A stretch of DNA of 64,000 nt from Pseudomonas sp. RIT-562 (GCF_026241895.1 NZ_JAPJIV010000008.1:177451-241450); one strand, 5' to 3'. Positions 33,865 through 43,971 are shown, counted from the first letter of the stretch. Numbers and translations: made by a program. Notes: generated from the letters alone by a model not told the origin.

Positions 33865-35154
33865 TTAAGGCGTCAGTCCCGCCCTGACATAAATCCGGCT
33901 GTGGGCACCGAAATGCCCCAGCAACTGCAACAGCTGCCGGTTGAGTTGCGGGTGGTCGTAGTTCTCGCGCCAGACCTGATTACTGGTGCTGAAATCACTG
34001 GTCTGCGGGGTCGTCGCCAGCCACTGTTCGATGGCTTCATCAAAGGCTGCGGACTCGGCAACGGACTGGGCACTGACCACTTCACGCAGATAGTCCACCG
34101 AGTACGGCGGGTAGCTGGCGTCTTCGCTGAGGTCGGAATAAGCCTGGATCATCGGGTGTGGCTGTCCGGCTTTGAGCAACCGACGCAGCCAGGCGGATTG
34201 ATACTTCTCCACCTCCATGTGCCGGGTTGCGACGCGCTGGATGGCGGTGTGTTTTTCACTGTCGAAACCCGCCAGTGCCTTGCCTTCCATCAGCAGCAAG
34301 CTGGCCAGCCCGGCGCCGGGCAGCGGCTTGGCGTGATAGGGCTGGGTCAGGTCCTGAATGTGGTGCAGGCCCCATCCCAGGAAGCGATAACCCCAATACG
34401 GATGCCCCGTCGCGAAGGCCAGGCGAGCCAAGCCCAGGTATTGATAGGCGCGCCAGTCCGGCCAGCTGCGCTGCAAGAAACCGGCAGCGGCGTACACCAC
34501 CGGGCTCTCATGGAAGAAGCCCATGTGGAAGGGGGCCTGGGAGCTGTATTGGAAGCGCGAGTCGCCGAAAGGCTGCGGGCCGAAACCGTACAGCCCGCCG
34601 ACCTCGCCCGGGTTGTCGCTGAACAGATTGATGTCGTGGCCATAATCCGGTTCGTCGGCGGCGCTGGCCAGCACCGCCAGGGGCGGCAGCTGTTCTGCGG
34701 GCTTCACGAGGATGAAGCGCTGGCGATTCCAGGGCGAGAGGGTTTGTTCAACCATCACCTGGTCAGCCTTCAGGTACTCGCGACCGGGCAGGTCGCGTCC
34801 CGGCAGCGGCTGGATGACCATCGCCAGCTGAATCCGCGGGTTGATGCGCAACGCGTGGAGGAAAGCCTTTTGCAGATTGTCCCCGGGCTCGGCTGGCAGC
34901 TTCAGGCTGTCGGGACGTGGCGGGTATTGGGCGAAGTGCTGCCGGGCGAACTGCTCCTGTTCATCGAGCAATTGCGCCACTGCGTGATATTGCTCGGCGA
35001 GGAATTGCTCCAGGGGTTCGACTGCCACCAGAGGCGCGTCGCGCAGGGCTGGCAACTCCTGCAACGCCAGGTAGCTGCCCACTGTGTGATTGGACCAGCC
35101 CCAGGCTGATGGGGCTGTAACACAGAGCACCAGCAGGAGAATTGGCAGCTTCAT
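33865..35154 (-). CDS. exported phospholipase C-like (zinc metallophospholipase fold) protein
   Basis: The 429-residue protein has a signal peptide that ends SAWG|WSNHT. A mature N-terminus starting at Trp matches zinc-dependent phospholipase C, where the N-terminal Trp binds zinc. HHIQDLTQPYHA (about residue 283) supplies the His/Asp/His ligands typical of the S1-P1/phospholipase C fold, and HTAIQRVATRHMEVEKY follows. It has an unusually large central insertion (about residues 90-250). A periplasmic or secreted phospholipid-cleaving role is likely but not proven. Context with the GlpD-like, kinase and AGPS-like genes supports lipid breakdown. Confidence 0.7.
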   Translation of the reverse strand: MKLPILLLVLCVTAPSAWGWSNHTVGSYLALQELPALRDAPLVAVEPLEQFLAEQYHAVAQLLDEQEQFARQHFAQYPPRPDSLKLPAEPGDNLQKAFLHALRINPRIQLAMVIQPLPGRDLPGREYLKADQVMVEQTLSPWNRQRFILVKPAEQLPPLAVLASAADEPDYGHDINLFSDNPGEVGGLYGFGPQPFGDSRFQYSSQAPFHMGFFHESPVVYAAAGFLQRSWPDWRAYQYLGLARLAFATGHPYWGYRFLGWGLHHIQDLTQPYHAKPLPGAGLASLLLMEGKALAGFDSEKHTAIQRVATRHMEVEKYQSAWLRRLLKAGQPHPMIQAYSDLSEDASYPPYSVDYLREVVSAQSVAESAAFDEAIEQWLATTPQTSDFSTSNQVWRENYDHPQLNRQLLQLLGHFGAHSRIYVRAGLTP

Positions 35155-35270
35155 TGCTCGGGTTTCTTATTGGCTGAACAGTGAGGGGGAGCCTAACAAC
35201 CGCACTGGGACGTGACACTGTCCGATCTAGCCAAAAAAGTTCTCCGATAGCGCCACAGGTGCTCAACCCA

Positions 35271-36839
35271 TCAAGCCGGATAACCGGTGATCTCGCGGAT
35301 ACTTTGGTACAGAGGTTTCAACTGGCGATACATGCGCAGGTACACCTCGTTGTATAGGCGCTCGTAGGTCTGATGCGCCTCGGCCTGTGGCATGAACACC
35401 GCGCCGACCCGGGTCATCGCCGCCGTCGCCGTGGCAAAGTCCGCATGCAGTCCAAGCCCTACGGCGCAGCAGATGGCAGCCCCCAGCCCGGACGCTTCAT
35501 ACACATGCGGACGCTCGGCGGGCAGGCCGAAAATGTCCGCCGTCAGCTGCATCGCCGCATCGCTCTGGGAGCCACCACCGGCGATGCGCAAGCGCTTGAT
35601 GGAGACTTTCGAGCGCTTCTCGATACTCTCCATGCCCTGGCGCAAGGCGTACGCCAGGCCTTCAAGGATCGCCCGATAGATATGCGCGCGAGTATGCACA
35701 TCGCCGAAGCCGATCATCGCGCCTTTGGCTTCGACTCCCGGCTCGCGGATACCAGGCGACCAGTACGGTTGCAGCATCAGTCCCATGGACCCGGCGGGTA
35801 CGGCGTTGACCAGCGCATCGAACAATTGCTCCGGCTCTACTCCCTGCTCCCTGGCCTGCTGCATTTCCCGCAGGCCGAACTCGTTCTTGAACCAGCTGAC
35901 CATCCAGTAACCGCGGTAGATCATCACTTCGCAGTTGTAGTGATCCGGCACGGCTGCCGGATACGGCGGGATCAGCGGGACAATTTCCAGGTAGCGCGAA
36001 CGGGTGCTGGTGATGGTCGCCGTGGTGCCATAGGACAGGCATACCGTGCCTGAATCGACCACGCCGGCGCCCACTACTTCGCAGGCCTTGTCGGCACCGG
36101 CGGCTATCAACGGCAGGCCTTCGGGAATGCCGGTGTGACGGCTGGCGCTGGCGCTGATATAGCCCAGGGTTTCGCCGGGTTTAAGCAGGCTTGGCAGTTG
36201 CTCGGGGCGCACGGCCAGGGCCTGCCATTTCCAGTCGGAGGGAGCGGCCCAGCGCAGGCGCTTGAAGTCGAACGGCAGATAACCGACGCAGCCGCCGATG
36301 GAATCGACAAAGCGTCCGCACAGGCGATGGGTGAGGAATCCCGAGAGCAGTAAAAACTTGTCGGTCGCCGCCCACACTTCGGGCTGGTGGCGGGCGATCC
36401 AGTTAGCCTCGGCCTGGGCGCGAAAATAATCCACGGTGGCCTGGGCGCCGACTAATTTGAACAACCATCCCCAAGGCCCCTTGATACCGCCTTCGACTTC
36501 CGTCTGGCGCTGATCGAGCCACAGGATGGCCGGGCGCAGCGGTTTGCCCTCGGCGTCGACGTTGATCAAGGTACCGCGCTGGGTGGTCAGGGAGACGCCG
36601 GCAATCTGTGCTCGATCGATACCGGTCTGCGTCCACAGCAGCTGGCAGGCTTCACCCAGTTTCGCCCAGTAATAATCCGGATCCTGTTCGGCCCAACCGG
36701 GCTGGGTCGAGTAGTAGGCTTGCAGTTCGACCTTGCCCTTGCCCAGCAGATTGCCTTGAAGATCGAACAGCAGCGCCCGCACGCTTTGGGTTCCATTGTC
36801 GATGGCCAGCAGGTAACGCTTGTTCGGGTGGTTGTCCAT
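35271..36839 (-). CDS. FGGY-family carbohydrate/glycerol-type kinase
   Basis: The protein has 522 residues from ATG 36839; an upstream in-frame ATG at 36860 is possible. The N-terminal FGGY domain contains [19 protein letters not shown] (phosphate-binding) and [14 protein letters not shown]. The C-terminal domain has [23 protein letters not shown] and [18 protein letters not shown] enzymes phosphorylate sugars, polyols or glycerol. In this operon a glycerol or glycerol-like substrate is plausible, with its phosphate then oxidised by the GlpD-like enzyme encoded upstream (69-bp gap). Confidence 0.92.
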   Translation of the reverse strand: MDNHPNKRYLLAIDNGTQSVRALLFDLQGNLLGKGKVELQAYYSTQPGWAEQDPDYYWAKLGEACQLLWTQTGIDRAQIAGVSLTTQRGTLINVDAEGKPLRPAILWLDQRQTEVEGGIKGPWGWLFKLVGAQATVDYFRAQAEANWIARHQPEVWAATDKFLLLSGFLTHRLCGRFVDSIGGCVGYLPFDFKRLRWAAPSDWKWQALAVRPEQLPSLLKPGETLGYISASASRHTGIPEGLPLIAAGADKACEVVGAGVVDSGTVCLSYGTTATITSTRSRYLEIVPLIPPYPAAVPDHYNCEVMIYRGYWMVSWFKNEFGLREMQQAREQGVEPEQLFDALVNAVPAGSMGLMLQPYWSPGIREPGVEAKGAMIGFGDVHTRAHIYRAILEGLAYALRQGMESIEKRSKVSIKRLRIAGGGSQSDAAMQLTADIFGLPAERPHVYEASGLGAAICCAVGLGLHADFATATAAMTRVGAVFMPQAEAHQTYERLYNEVYLRMYRQLKPLYQSIREITGYPA

Positions 36840-36908
36840 GGAGCTCTCTTCAATGGGCATGTGGACCTGCGTATCGGTGAAATTGCGCAAATCGGGAAGG
36901 CTGTTGTT

Positions 36909-38498
36909 TCACGGCAAACCGTGATGCCGCTGCCACAAGGCCAGGTACAGCTGCTGCTCCTGCTGCCAGCGTGCGTCATCCCAGCCCAGGCGAGGCTGGC
37001 ACAGCTGGCGGATGGCAGGCAGATAGTCCTCGGCGCCACCGGGCAATAACAGACCCAGGCGGGTGCGGCGCAGCAACAGGTCATCCAGGTGCAGGACCAT
37101 TTCGGTGTCGCAGGCCATCGCCAGTTCTGCCCACAGGGTATCTGTGGCACCAACGCTGTCGTGGCCCAACTGTTCGAGCAGTTGCGCAAGCTGTGGCAAA
37201 GCCCGGCCGTGACGCCCGGCCAAGCGCCGCCACTGCTGACTGCTGAGCCCGGCAATCGCCAGGGAGGGCACGGTGGCAAATACCGGCGCGCCGTCATCGT
37301 TGAACTCACGCCCGAGCATCAGCGCGCAGGCCTTGAGCACTTCAATGGCCTGCGGGCGAAAAGTGGTCAACTTGCCTCCCGCCAGCGTCACGCAACCGGG
37401 CTCTTGCCACAGCACATGCTCGCGGGTTTCGTTCGATGGCTTGCCCTGCTCGCCTGTTGCGCTGCCGACCACCGGACGCACGCCGGACCAGGTCGACAGC
37501 ACATCGGCCGCTACCACCCCGGCCTGGGGAAACTGCTGGGCACAGGCCGCCAACAGGTAGTCGAGTTCCTCGGCACTGATACTTGCGCTCAGGTCCAGGT
37601 CGTCGTGATGATCCAGGTCCGTGGTGCCCACTACGGTGGCGCCTTCCCACGGAAACACAAACACCGGGCGCCGGTCGCTGTGGTGCAGGAAAGTGAAGGC
37701 CTGGGCCACCGGCAAACGCCACCCCGGCAGCAGCAGGTGACTACCACGCAGCGGCCGCAACTGGTGTGGATGCTCCGGCGGGCGCAGACGCTCGGCCCAG
37801 GCACCGGTCGCCACCGCCAGGGCACGACACTGCAGTTGGAGCCGTCCCCCGCCTTCGCAGTCCACGACCTCGACTCCACACACCCGCCCATCTTCGCGCA
37901 GCAAATGCTCGACTCGCACGCCGTTGACCACGACCGCGCCGTCAGCCCGCGCCTCGGCCAGCACACGCATCACCAGGCGGGCGTCATCGGTCAGCGCATC
38001 GACAAAACGCGTGCCGCCGAGCAAGCCTTCTTCCTGCACACCCGGCGCCATAAAACGCAGCTGCTGCGCGTCATGGAAACGATGATCTCGGCGCCCGGCC
38101 AGCGCGTCATACACGCTCAACAAGCCGCCCATCACTCGCGGCCCGGGGAAGCCGCCACGGTAATGCGGCATCATGAAACTCATAGGCTCCACCAACCCTG
38201 GCGCCTCATCCAGCAGGCGCTGGCGCTCGCGCACCGAGTCGCGGGTCAGGCGCCACTGGCCCTTGGCGATGTAGCGCAAGCCGCCGTGGACCATTTTCGA
38301 AGAACGGCTGGACGTGCCCCAGGCGAAGTCGCGCTGCTCCAGCAACAGGCACCGCCAGCCACGGCGGGCGGCCTCACGCACGATGCCAGCGCCGCTGATG
38401 CCGCCACCGATGACGATCAGGTCCCAGGTCTCATTCGCCAGCGTCGGCAACACGGCCTCGCGCCACGCGCCGTTCCAGTCCAGGCTCATCGCCGTCAC
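36909..38498 (-). CDS. GlpD-like glycerol-3-phosphate dehydrogenase/oxidase (FAD)
   Basis: This 529-residue flavoprotein has an FAD-binding Rossmann motif at 27-47 (LIVIGGGISGAGIVREAARRG), the GlpD signature GTSSRSSKMVHGGLRYI and a C-terminal DAO_C region. GlpD oxidises glycerol 3-phosphate to dihydroxyacetone phosphate and passes electrons to quinone. The start overlaps the AGPS-like stop by 4 bp. It may be specific to the substrate of this locus and differ from the housekeeping GlpD. A start three codons in (38489) is also possible. Confidence 0.9.
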   Translation of the reverse strand: MTAMSLDWNGAWREAVLPTLANETWDLIVIGGGISGAGIVREAARRGWRCLLLEQRDFAWGTSSRSSKMVHGGLRYIAKGQWRLTRDSVRERQRLLDEAPGLVEPMSFMMPHYRGGFPGPRVMGGLLSVYDALAGRRDHRFHDAQQLRFMAPGVQEEGLLGGTRFVDALTDDARLVMRVLAEARADGAVVVNGVRVEHLLREDGRVCGVEVVDCEGGGRLQLQCRALAVATGAWAERLRPPEHPHQLRPLRGSHLLLPGWRLPVAQAFTFLHHSDRRPVFVFPWEGATVVGTTDLDHHDDLDLSASISAEELDYLLAACAQQFPQAGVVAADVLSTWSGVRPVVGSATGEQGKPSNETREHVLWQEPGCVTLAGGKLTTFRPQAIEVLKACALMLGREFNDDGAPVFATVPSLAIAGLSSQQWRRLAGRHGRALPQLAQLLEQLGHDSVGATDTLWAELAMACDTEMVLHLDDLLLRRTRLGLLLPGGAEDYLPAIRQLCQPRLGWDDARWQQEQQLYLALWQRHHGLP

Positions 38499-40090
38499 TC
38501 CTGCAGCAACGTGCCAGGGTTGAGCCGCCCGGCTGGATCGAAATGCCGACTCAGCGCCTGCAAGGCGTCCATCGCCAGGGCGCCTTTTTCCCGCAGCAGA
38601 TACGGCGCGTGATCCTTGCCCACGCCATGCTGGTGACTGATGGTGCCGCCGTTGTCGACGATGGTCTGGCTGGCCGCCTGCTTGAGTGCCTGCCAGCGCG
38701 CCAGGGTGGCCGGGTAATCCGCTGCCGGGCGAAATACGTAGGTGGTGTAGATACTCGAACCTTCGCCATACACATGGGACAGGTGGGTGAACACGTGCAC
38801 CTGTTCACCCTCGGCTGCCAGGGCCGCACGCAGACTGTTCTCGATGCGTTCGAGCAGGTTGTCGACATTGCTCCAGTCAGTGGCGGTTTCCAAAGTGTCG
38901 ACCACATAACCGGCGTTCCACAGATTCTCGCGCAGGTAGGGAAAACGAAAGCGGTTCTGCGCCCATTTCTTGCCGAGCAGGGTGCCGGTGAACACGCCAC
39001 CGAAGGCCTTCAGGTGCTGGCGAGCCTGACTGAGGGACAGCGCGTTCTGCCGACGATTGCCGGTGACCCCGAAGGTGAGCATGCATTTGCCGACACCCGC
39101 CCCTCGCAGCGCCAGGTATTTTTCCAGCCAGGCGATCTGTTGCGGATGCCCGGCCAGCGCCAGCTGGGTTTCGGTTTCCAGCGCATTGGACAGGCGCAGC
39201 ATCGACAACGGCACCCGCGCCTGGGCCAGCTGCCTGATCGCTTGCAATGCCTGCGCCCAGTCGGGCAGGAACACTCCGTAGAAACGCTCATCGGCCGGCA
39301 GCGCACTGACTCGCACCTTGACCTCGGAAATGATCCCGAAGCGACCTTCACAACCCAGCACCACTTCGCGTAGATCGGGGCCGGCGGCCGAGGCCGGAAA
39401 GGTGGCGATTTCCAAAGGCCCGGCAAACGTTTCCAGGGTGCCACCGGCGAACAACTGCTCGATTCGCCCGTAGCGCAGCGACTGCTGGCCACTGGAACGG
39501 CTGGCAACCCAGCCGCCCAGGGTCGACAACTCCCACGACTGCGGGAAATGCCCGAGGGTGTAACCACGGGCGCGCAACTGACTCTCCACCTGAGGGCCGC
39601 TGGCACCGGGGCCGAAGGTGGCCAGCAGGCTTTGCTCGTCCAGCTCCAGCAAGCGATTCATCCGGGCCAGGGACACCGTCACCACCGGTCGCGTCGAGCT
39701 CGGCGGATTGATATGCCCGGCCACCGAAGTGCCGCCGCCGTAGGGAATCAGGCACAGGTCCTGGGTCTGGGCGAGCGCCAGCAACTGGCGGATCTGCCCG
39801 GCACTGTCGGGAAAAGCCACGGCGTCGGGATAGAGCCCAGGTGCACCTTCGCGCAGGGCCAGCCAGTCTGGCAAGCTCTGGCCGCGGGCATGCAGCAGGC
39901 GATCATGCGGCTCGACGCTGTACAGCCCGTGCGCCGCCAGTCGCGAGGCCGGCACCCGAGCCAGTGCCTCGTCGAGGGTTGCATCAGGCAATACACGCCC
40001 GGCACCCAGCCGTGCGGCGAGAAATCCCGCGCCCTGGGCCGGTAACTCGACCACCGTGGTTGCCTCTCCCCAGCCGTTCCAGCGTCGCAT
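38495..40090 (-). CDS. alkylglycerone-phosphate synthase-like FAD-linked oxidase
   Basis: This 531-residue protein begins MRRWNGWGE, the N-terminal signature shared with alkyldihydroxyacetone-phosphate synthases. The FAD_binding_4 domain has LIPYGGGTSVAGHINPP (about 115-131) and GRIEQLF...GCEGRFGIISEVKVR. The C-terminal FAD-oxidase domain contains ISHQHGVGKDHAPYL. In eukaryotes AGPS swaps an acyl for an alkyl chain in ether-lipid synthesis. In Pseudomonas the enzyme may instead act in ether-lipid or glycerophosphodiester breakdown (inference). It heads the six-gene minus-strand locus and lies divergent to the AraC regulator. Confidence 0.88.
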   Translation of the reverse strand: MRRWNGWGEATTVVELPAQGAGFLAARLGAGRVLPDATLDEALARVPASRLAAHGLYSVEPHDRLLHARGQSLPDWLALREGAPGLYPDAVAFPDSAGQIRQLLALAQTQDLCLIPYGGGTSVAGHINPPSSTRPVVTVSLARMNRLLELDEQSLLATFGPGASGPQVESQLRARGYTLGHFPQSWELSTLGGWVASRSSGQQSLRYGRIEQLFAGGTLETFAGPLEIATFPASAAGPDLREVVLGCEGRFGIISEVKVRVSALPADERFYGVFLPDWAQALQAIRQLAQARVPLSMLRLSNALETETQLALAGHPQQIAWLEKYLALRGAGVGKCMLTFGVTGNRRQNALSLSQARQHLKAFGGVFTGTLLGKKWAQNRFRFPYLRENLWNAGYVVDTLETATDWSNVDNLLERIENSLRAALAAEGEQVHVFTHLSHVYGEGSSIYTTYVFRPAADYPATLARWQALKQAASQTIVDNGGTISHQHGVGKDHAPYLLREKGALAMDALQALSRHFDPAGRLNPGTLLQE

Positions 40091-40300
40091 GCGTGTGTCC
40101 TTCTGCGGTTCTTATAAGTGATATTTCAGACACCCATACTAGCCAGCCCGGCAAAAGTGTCACGGTCGCATCCGGCCACTTCGAGTAGCCAATTGAGTCA
40201 AACATCACACAAGGACCAGCCATTTACTTTAGCGGTGGTTTCACACTACCTTTCAAGGTATTCACCCGCAGATGCGGACCTTGATCAAAGGAACACGATC

Positions 40301-41341
40301 ATGCAATCCCTGGGCTTCACTTCGGTTCCGCCGCTGCTCAAATACCTGCGTTATGCCGAACAGCTGGGCGTCGCCACCGAGCCGGCGCTGGCGGCTGCCG
40401 GCTTGCAGGCGCAACAGCTGAGCGACAACAGCCTGCGAGTGCCGGGCGAGGCCCATGAGCGCTTGCTCGACTACTTCTGCGAACATTCCGGTGACCCGCT
40501 GTTCGGCCTCAACTCGGCGCGATTTGTTTTGCCCAACTCCTGGAGCGTGCTGGGTTATATCACCATGAATTGCGCGACTCTGGGCGATGCCATGAGCCGC
40601 ATCATGCCCTTCGAAAAACTGGTCGGCGACATGGGCGTCAGCCGTGCCGAGGTGCAGGGCGCGCACGTGCACCTGATCTGGACCTGCCGCCACCAAACCC
40701 CGCGCATTCGCCGGCACCTGGTAGAAAACGTGCTCGGGTCCTGGCTGCAATACGCGCGCTGGATTGCCGACACCCAGCTGTCGCCGGCGGCCGTGTGGCT
40801 GCAGCACGCCCACCCGGACGCAACCACACTGGCGCAGTACGAGGAGTTTTTTGACTGCCCGGTGCTGTTTGAACAGCCCTACTCGGCGCTGATTGTGCCG
40901 CTGCCCTACCTGCAATTGCCGTTGCGCCAGGCCGATGCGCAACTGCTGCGCACCCTCGAAGAACATGCGCTGGGGTTGATGGCCACACTGGAGGATGCGT
41001 CGCTGCAGCAGCGGGTCAAGGGCATCTTGCGCCAACTGCTCAAGGAGGGGTTGCCGCGCAAGGAACAGGTGGCCGAACAGTTCGCCGTGTCCGTGCGCAC
41101 ACTGCAGCGCCAGCTGCATCAGGCGGGCACCTCGTATCAACAGATTCTCGATGACCTGCGCCAGGAGCTGGCTGAGCATTATCTGCTCAACAGTACCCTG
41201 CCGATTCAGGATATCGCGCAGTACCTGGGGTTCACCGAGGCCCGCTCATTTCATCGCTCATTCAAAAGCCGCCGGGGAATACCCCCCGGGGAGTTTCGGC
41301 AGCTTAATCGGAGTGCGGATTTGGGCAACGCGAACCTGTAG
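40301..41341 (+). CDS. AraC-family transcriptional regulator
   Basis: The protein has 346 residues from ATG 40301 (AAGGAAC upstream). The long open frame before it has no support. An Arabinose_bd-type N-terminal domain (about 15-205; LLKYLRYAEQLGVATEPALA) and a C-terminal AraC helix-turn-helix pair (about 240-335; VAEQFAVSVRTLQRQL and IQDIAQYLGFTEARSFHRSFK) are present. It diverges from the AGPS-like gene across a 210-bp gap and probably activates that operon. It ends 10 bp before the convergent SulP gene. Confidence 0.93.
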   Translation: MQSLGFTSVPPLLKYLRYAEQLGVATEPALAAAGLQAQQLSDNSLRVPGEAHERLLDYFCEHSGDPLFGLNSARFVLPNSWSVLGYITMNCATLGDAMSRIMPFEKLVGDMGVSRAEVQGAHVHLIWTCRHQTPRIRRHLVENVLGSWLQYARWIADTQLSPAAVWLQHAHPDATTLAQYEEFFDCPVLFEQPYSALIVPLPYLQLPLRQADAQLLRTLEEHALGLMATLEDASLQQRVKGILRQLLKEGLPRKEQVAEQFAVSVRTLQRQLHQAGTSYQQILDDLRQELAEHYLLNSTLPIQDIAQYLGFTEARSFHRSFKSRRGIPPGEFRQLNRSADLGNANL

Positions 41342-41351
41342 GAGCCTGCGG

Positions 41352-42797
41352 TCAGTCGTGATTCACCCGGGCACGCTTCAACAGCTTCTTGCAGCGTTCC
41401 GACAGGTGCAACACGCGCAGGTGTTTGCCGGCCTTGGCGTAGCGCTCGCGCAGGGTCATGAGTGCGGCAATGGCCGAGTAGTCGACGAAGCTCAGGTGGC
41501 GGCAGTCGATCGTCACTACGCCGGGGTCGCCAGCGGGATCGAACTGGTTGAGAAAAGGCGTGGTCGAGGCGAAGAACAGCGTGCCGTGCAGGTGATAGAG
41601 CTTGCTGCCGTCGGGTTCGATATGCGCATCGGCATACAACTCGCGCGCCTGTTGCCAGGCGAAGTTGAGCGCCGCGATGATGATGCCGCAGAGCACGGCC
41701 GTCGCCAGGTCGGTGAAGACTGTAATCACGGTGACCGCGACGATCACCAGCACATCGTTCAGCGGCACCTTGTTCAGCACTCGCAGGGAAGCCCAGGCGA
41801 ATGTCTGCTGTGACACCACGAACATCACCCCGACCAGCGCCGCCAGCGGAATGCGCTCGATCAATGGCGACAGGAACAGCACGAACAGCAGAATCATCAC
41901 CCCGGCCACCACGCCAGACAGGCGACCACGACCACCGGAGCTGAGGTTGATCACGGTCTGGCCGATCATCGCGCAGCCACCCATGCCACCGAAAACGCCG
42001 GAGACCATGTTGGCCGCCCCCAACGCCACGCACTCGCGATCCGGGTAGCCGCGGCTCTCGGTGATTTCGTCGGTGAGGTTGAGGGTCAGCAGAGTTTCCA
42101 GCAGCCCGACCAGCGCCATCAGGATCGCATAGGGGGCGATGATGCGCAGGGTCTCCAGGTCCCAGGGGATCTGGGGCCAGGCCAAAGTCGGCAGGCCACC
42201 GGCGATGTGCGCCATGTCGCCGAGTGTGCGGGTCGGCAGGCCCAGCAGGAACACCGCCAACCCCACGCCGAGAATCGCCACCAGCGCAGGCGGCACTGTG
42301 CGGGTCAGGCGCGGCAGCAGGTAGACGATGGCCATGGTCACGGCGACCAGCCCGATCATGATGTACAGCGGCTCGCCACTGAGCCAGGTGTCACCGCTCT
42401 TGAAGTGTTCGAGCTGTGCCAGGGCAATGATGATCGCCAGGCCGTTGACGAAACCGAGCATCACCGGGTGCGGCACCATGCGCACCAGTTTGCCCAGCTT
42501 GAGCAGCCCGAACGCCAGCATGATCAGGCCACCCAGCAGGACGGTGGCCAGCAGATACTGCACGCCGTGTTGCACCACCAGCGCGACAATCACCACCGCC
42601 ATCGAGCCTGCGGCCCCCGACACCATGCCCGGCCGACCGCCGAACAGCGCGGTGAGGGTGCAGATGATGAACGCCCCGTATAAACCCATCAGCGGGTTGA
42701 GGTGGGCGACCAGGGCAAAGGCGATGCATTCGGGGAGCAGGGCGAACGAGGTGGTGAGTCCGGCCAGGACATCGGCGCGCAGACGTTGTGGTTTCAT
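41352..42797 (-). CDS. SulP-family inorganic anion transporter
   Basis: This 481-residue protein has about 10-12 membrane helices, the SulP core (VSGAAGSMAVVIVALVV, GVFGGMGGCAMIGQTVINLSSGGRGRLSG) and a C-terminal STAS domain (about 395-475, LYHLHGTLFFASTTPFLNQF and DCRHLSFVDYSAIAAL). SulP proteins move sulfate, bicarbonate or other anions by proton or sodium symport or exchange. The substrate cannot be told. It stands alone between REP repeats and the convergent AraC gene. Confidence 0.92.
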   Translation of the reverse strand: MKPQRLRADVLAGLTTSFALLPECIAFALVAHLNPLMGLYGAFIICTLTALFGGRPGMVSGAAGSMAVVIVALVVQHGVQYLLATVLLGGLIMLAFGLLKLGKLVRMVPHPVMLGFVNGLAIIIALAQLEHFKSGDTWLSGEPLYIMIGLVAVTMAIVYLLPRLTRTVPPALVAILGVGLAVFLLGLPTRTLGDMAHIAGGLPTLAWPQIPWDLETLRIIAPYAILMALVGLLETLLTLNLTDEITESRGYPDRECVALGAANMVSGVFGGMGGCAMIGQTVINLSSGGRGRLSGVVAGVMILLFVLFLSPLIERIPLAALVGVMFVVSQQTFAWASLRVLNKVPLNDVLVIVAVTVITVFTDLATAVLCGIIIAALNFAWQQARELYADAHIEPDGSKLYHLHGTLFFASTTPFLNQFDPAGDPGVVTIDCRHLSFVDYSAIAALMTLRERYAKAGKHLRVLHLSERCKKLLKRARVNHD

Positions 42798-42900
42798 GGG
42801 TTACCCAAAAATACGGGCCGCTGGGGCGTGGCCGGGAAATAGGGTGAGGATGTTACGGAATTGGGGGGGATCAGGCTACTTTGGGGAGTGCGGAAACGCT

Positions 42901-43051
42901 ATCGCGAGCAGGCTCACTCCTACAGAGGATCTTCGGCGCACACAAATATGTGTTTTATGAAGATCCCTGTAGGAGTGAGCCTGCTCGCGATGCCTTTGTG
43001 GGAGCAAGGCTTGCCCGCGATTCCTCTGTGGGAGCAAGGCTTGCCCGCGAT
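42901..43051. repeat. REP cluster: one inverted pair plus two direct copies
   Basis: ATCGCGAGCAGGCTCACTCC... (42901-42924) and its inverted partner TGTAGGAGTGAGCCTGCTCG... (42968-42991) flank a short palindromic spacer. Two more copies of a TGTGGGAGCAAGGCTTGCCC type follow at 42997-43021 and 43027-43051. These are typical fluorescent-pseudomonad REP sequences in an intergenic gap. Confidence 0.85.
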
Positions 43052-43077
43052 GAACGATAACTCGGTCTAAGGCGAAC

Positions 43078-43971
43078 TCAGACCATCTCGTCCCTAATCC
43101 ACTCAACCACCGAAGTACGCTTCGGCGCCCAGCCCAGCAACTCCCGAGCATGCTTGCCGCGGACCCGGCTGTTGGAGCCCAGACCATAGTTGGCCATTTC
43201 ATAACCCCACTCCGCCTCGGCTTCCTTGAGCGGCCAGTCCTGCGGTTCACCCAGCTGCAAGGCTGCAGCCATGGCCGTGGTCATGTCGATGAACGACGCC
43301 TCGCCACTTTCGACGAAGTAGAAGGTGCCTGGGACGTTGCGAGTCAACGCCGACAGGTACAGGGCAACCACGTCCTCGATGTGCACGTTGGACCAGATGT
43401 TCCGGCCGCTGCCGACATGGCGCACCACCCCACTCTTGCGCGCCTGCTTGAGCAAGCGCGGCAATTGCACGCTGTCACGGTTGACGCCCAGGCTGTGGCC
43501 GTAGATCAGGGTGTTGCAGATCACCGCCGAGTTCACGCCATCCTGCGCCGCTGCCAGGATCAGGTTATCGATGGCCACCCGGGCCGCCTTGTCCACGGTC
43601 GGCTCCGGCAGGCTGTCTTCGAAGTAGATCACCTCGCTGGCTTTGCCGCCGGAGGCATCGCCGACGATGCTCGACCCGCTAGTGTGCAAGAACACCTTGT
43701 TCGACCCGCGCAGTGCATCAAGCAAAGCCTCGACCGCCCCGCGATGGTCGCTGCTGGCGGCGTTGATGACGGCGTCGGCAGCCTTGGCCTGAACGGCCAG
43801 CAAGCCGCTGTCGTCAAGCGTTCCGATGACCGGGGTGATGCCCAGCGCGCTCAGCTCATTGGCCTGTTCGGCACTGCGCACCAATCCGGTCACCCGGTGG
43901 CCGGCCCGAACCAGGCCGGTGGCGATCGAACCGCCGATAAAACCTGCAGCGCCGGTAATGAATACGTTCAT
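43078..43971 (-). CDS. NAD(P)-dependent epimerase/dehydratase-family protein (extended SDR)
   Basis: The protein has 297 residues from ATG 43971. The 26 in-frame residues upstream lack features and are left out. The N-terminal Rossmann motif ITGAAGFIGGSIATGL binds NAD(P), and NLILAAAQDGVNSAVICNTLIYG contains a variant of the active-site region in which Tyr is followed by GHSLG where YxxxK would be expected. This suggests an atypical-SDR or nucleoside-diphosphate-sugar-epimerase-like protein. The reaction is unknown. It converges toward the REP cluster and its promoter faces the LysR gene at 44075, which is on the same strand upstream. Confidence 0.88.
   Translation of the reverse strand: MNVFITGAAGFIGGSIATGLVRAGHRVTGLVRSAEQANELSALGITPVIGTLDDSGLLAVQAKAADAVINAASSDHRGAVEALLDALRGSNKVFLHTSGSSIVGDASGGKASEVIYFEDSLPEPTVDKAARVAIDNLILAAAQDGVNSAVICNTLIYGHSLGVNRDSVQLPRLLKQARKSGVVRHVGSGRNIWSNVHIEDVVALYLSALTRNVPGTFYFVESGEASFIDMTTAMAAALQLGEPQDWPLKEAEAEWGYEMANYGLGSNSRVRGKHARELLGWAPKRTSVVEWIRDEMV

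Noticed and set aside
37089..38612. 507-residue open frame on the plus strand
   Set aside because: Antisense shadow of the GlpD-like gene, Arg/Gln/His-rich and featureless.
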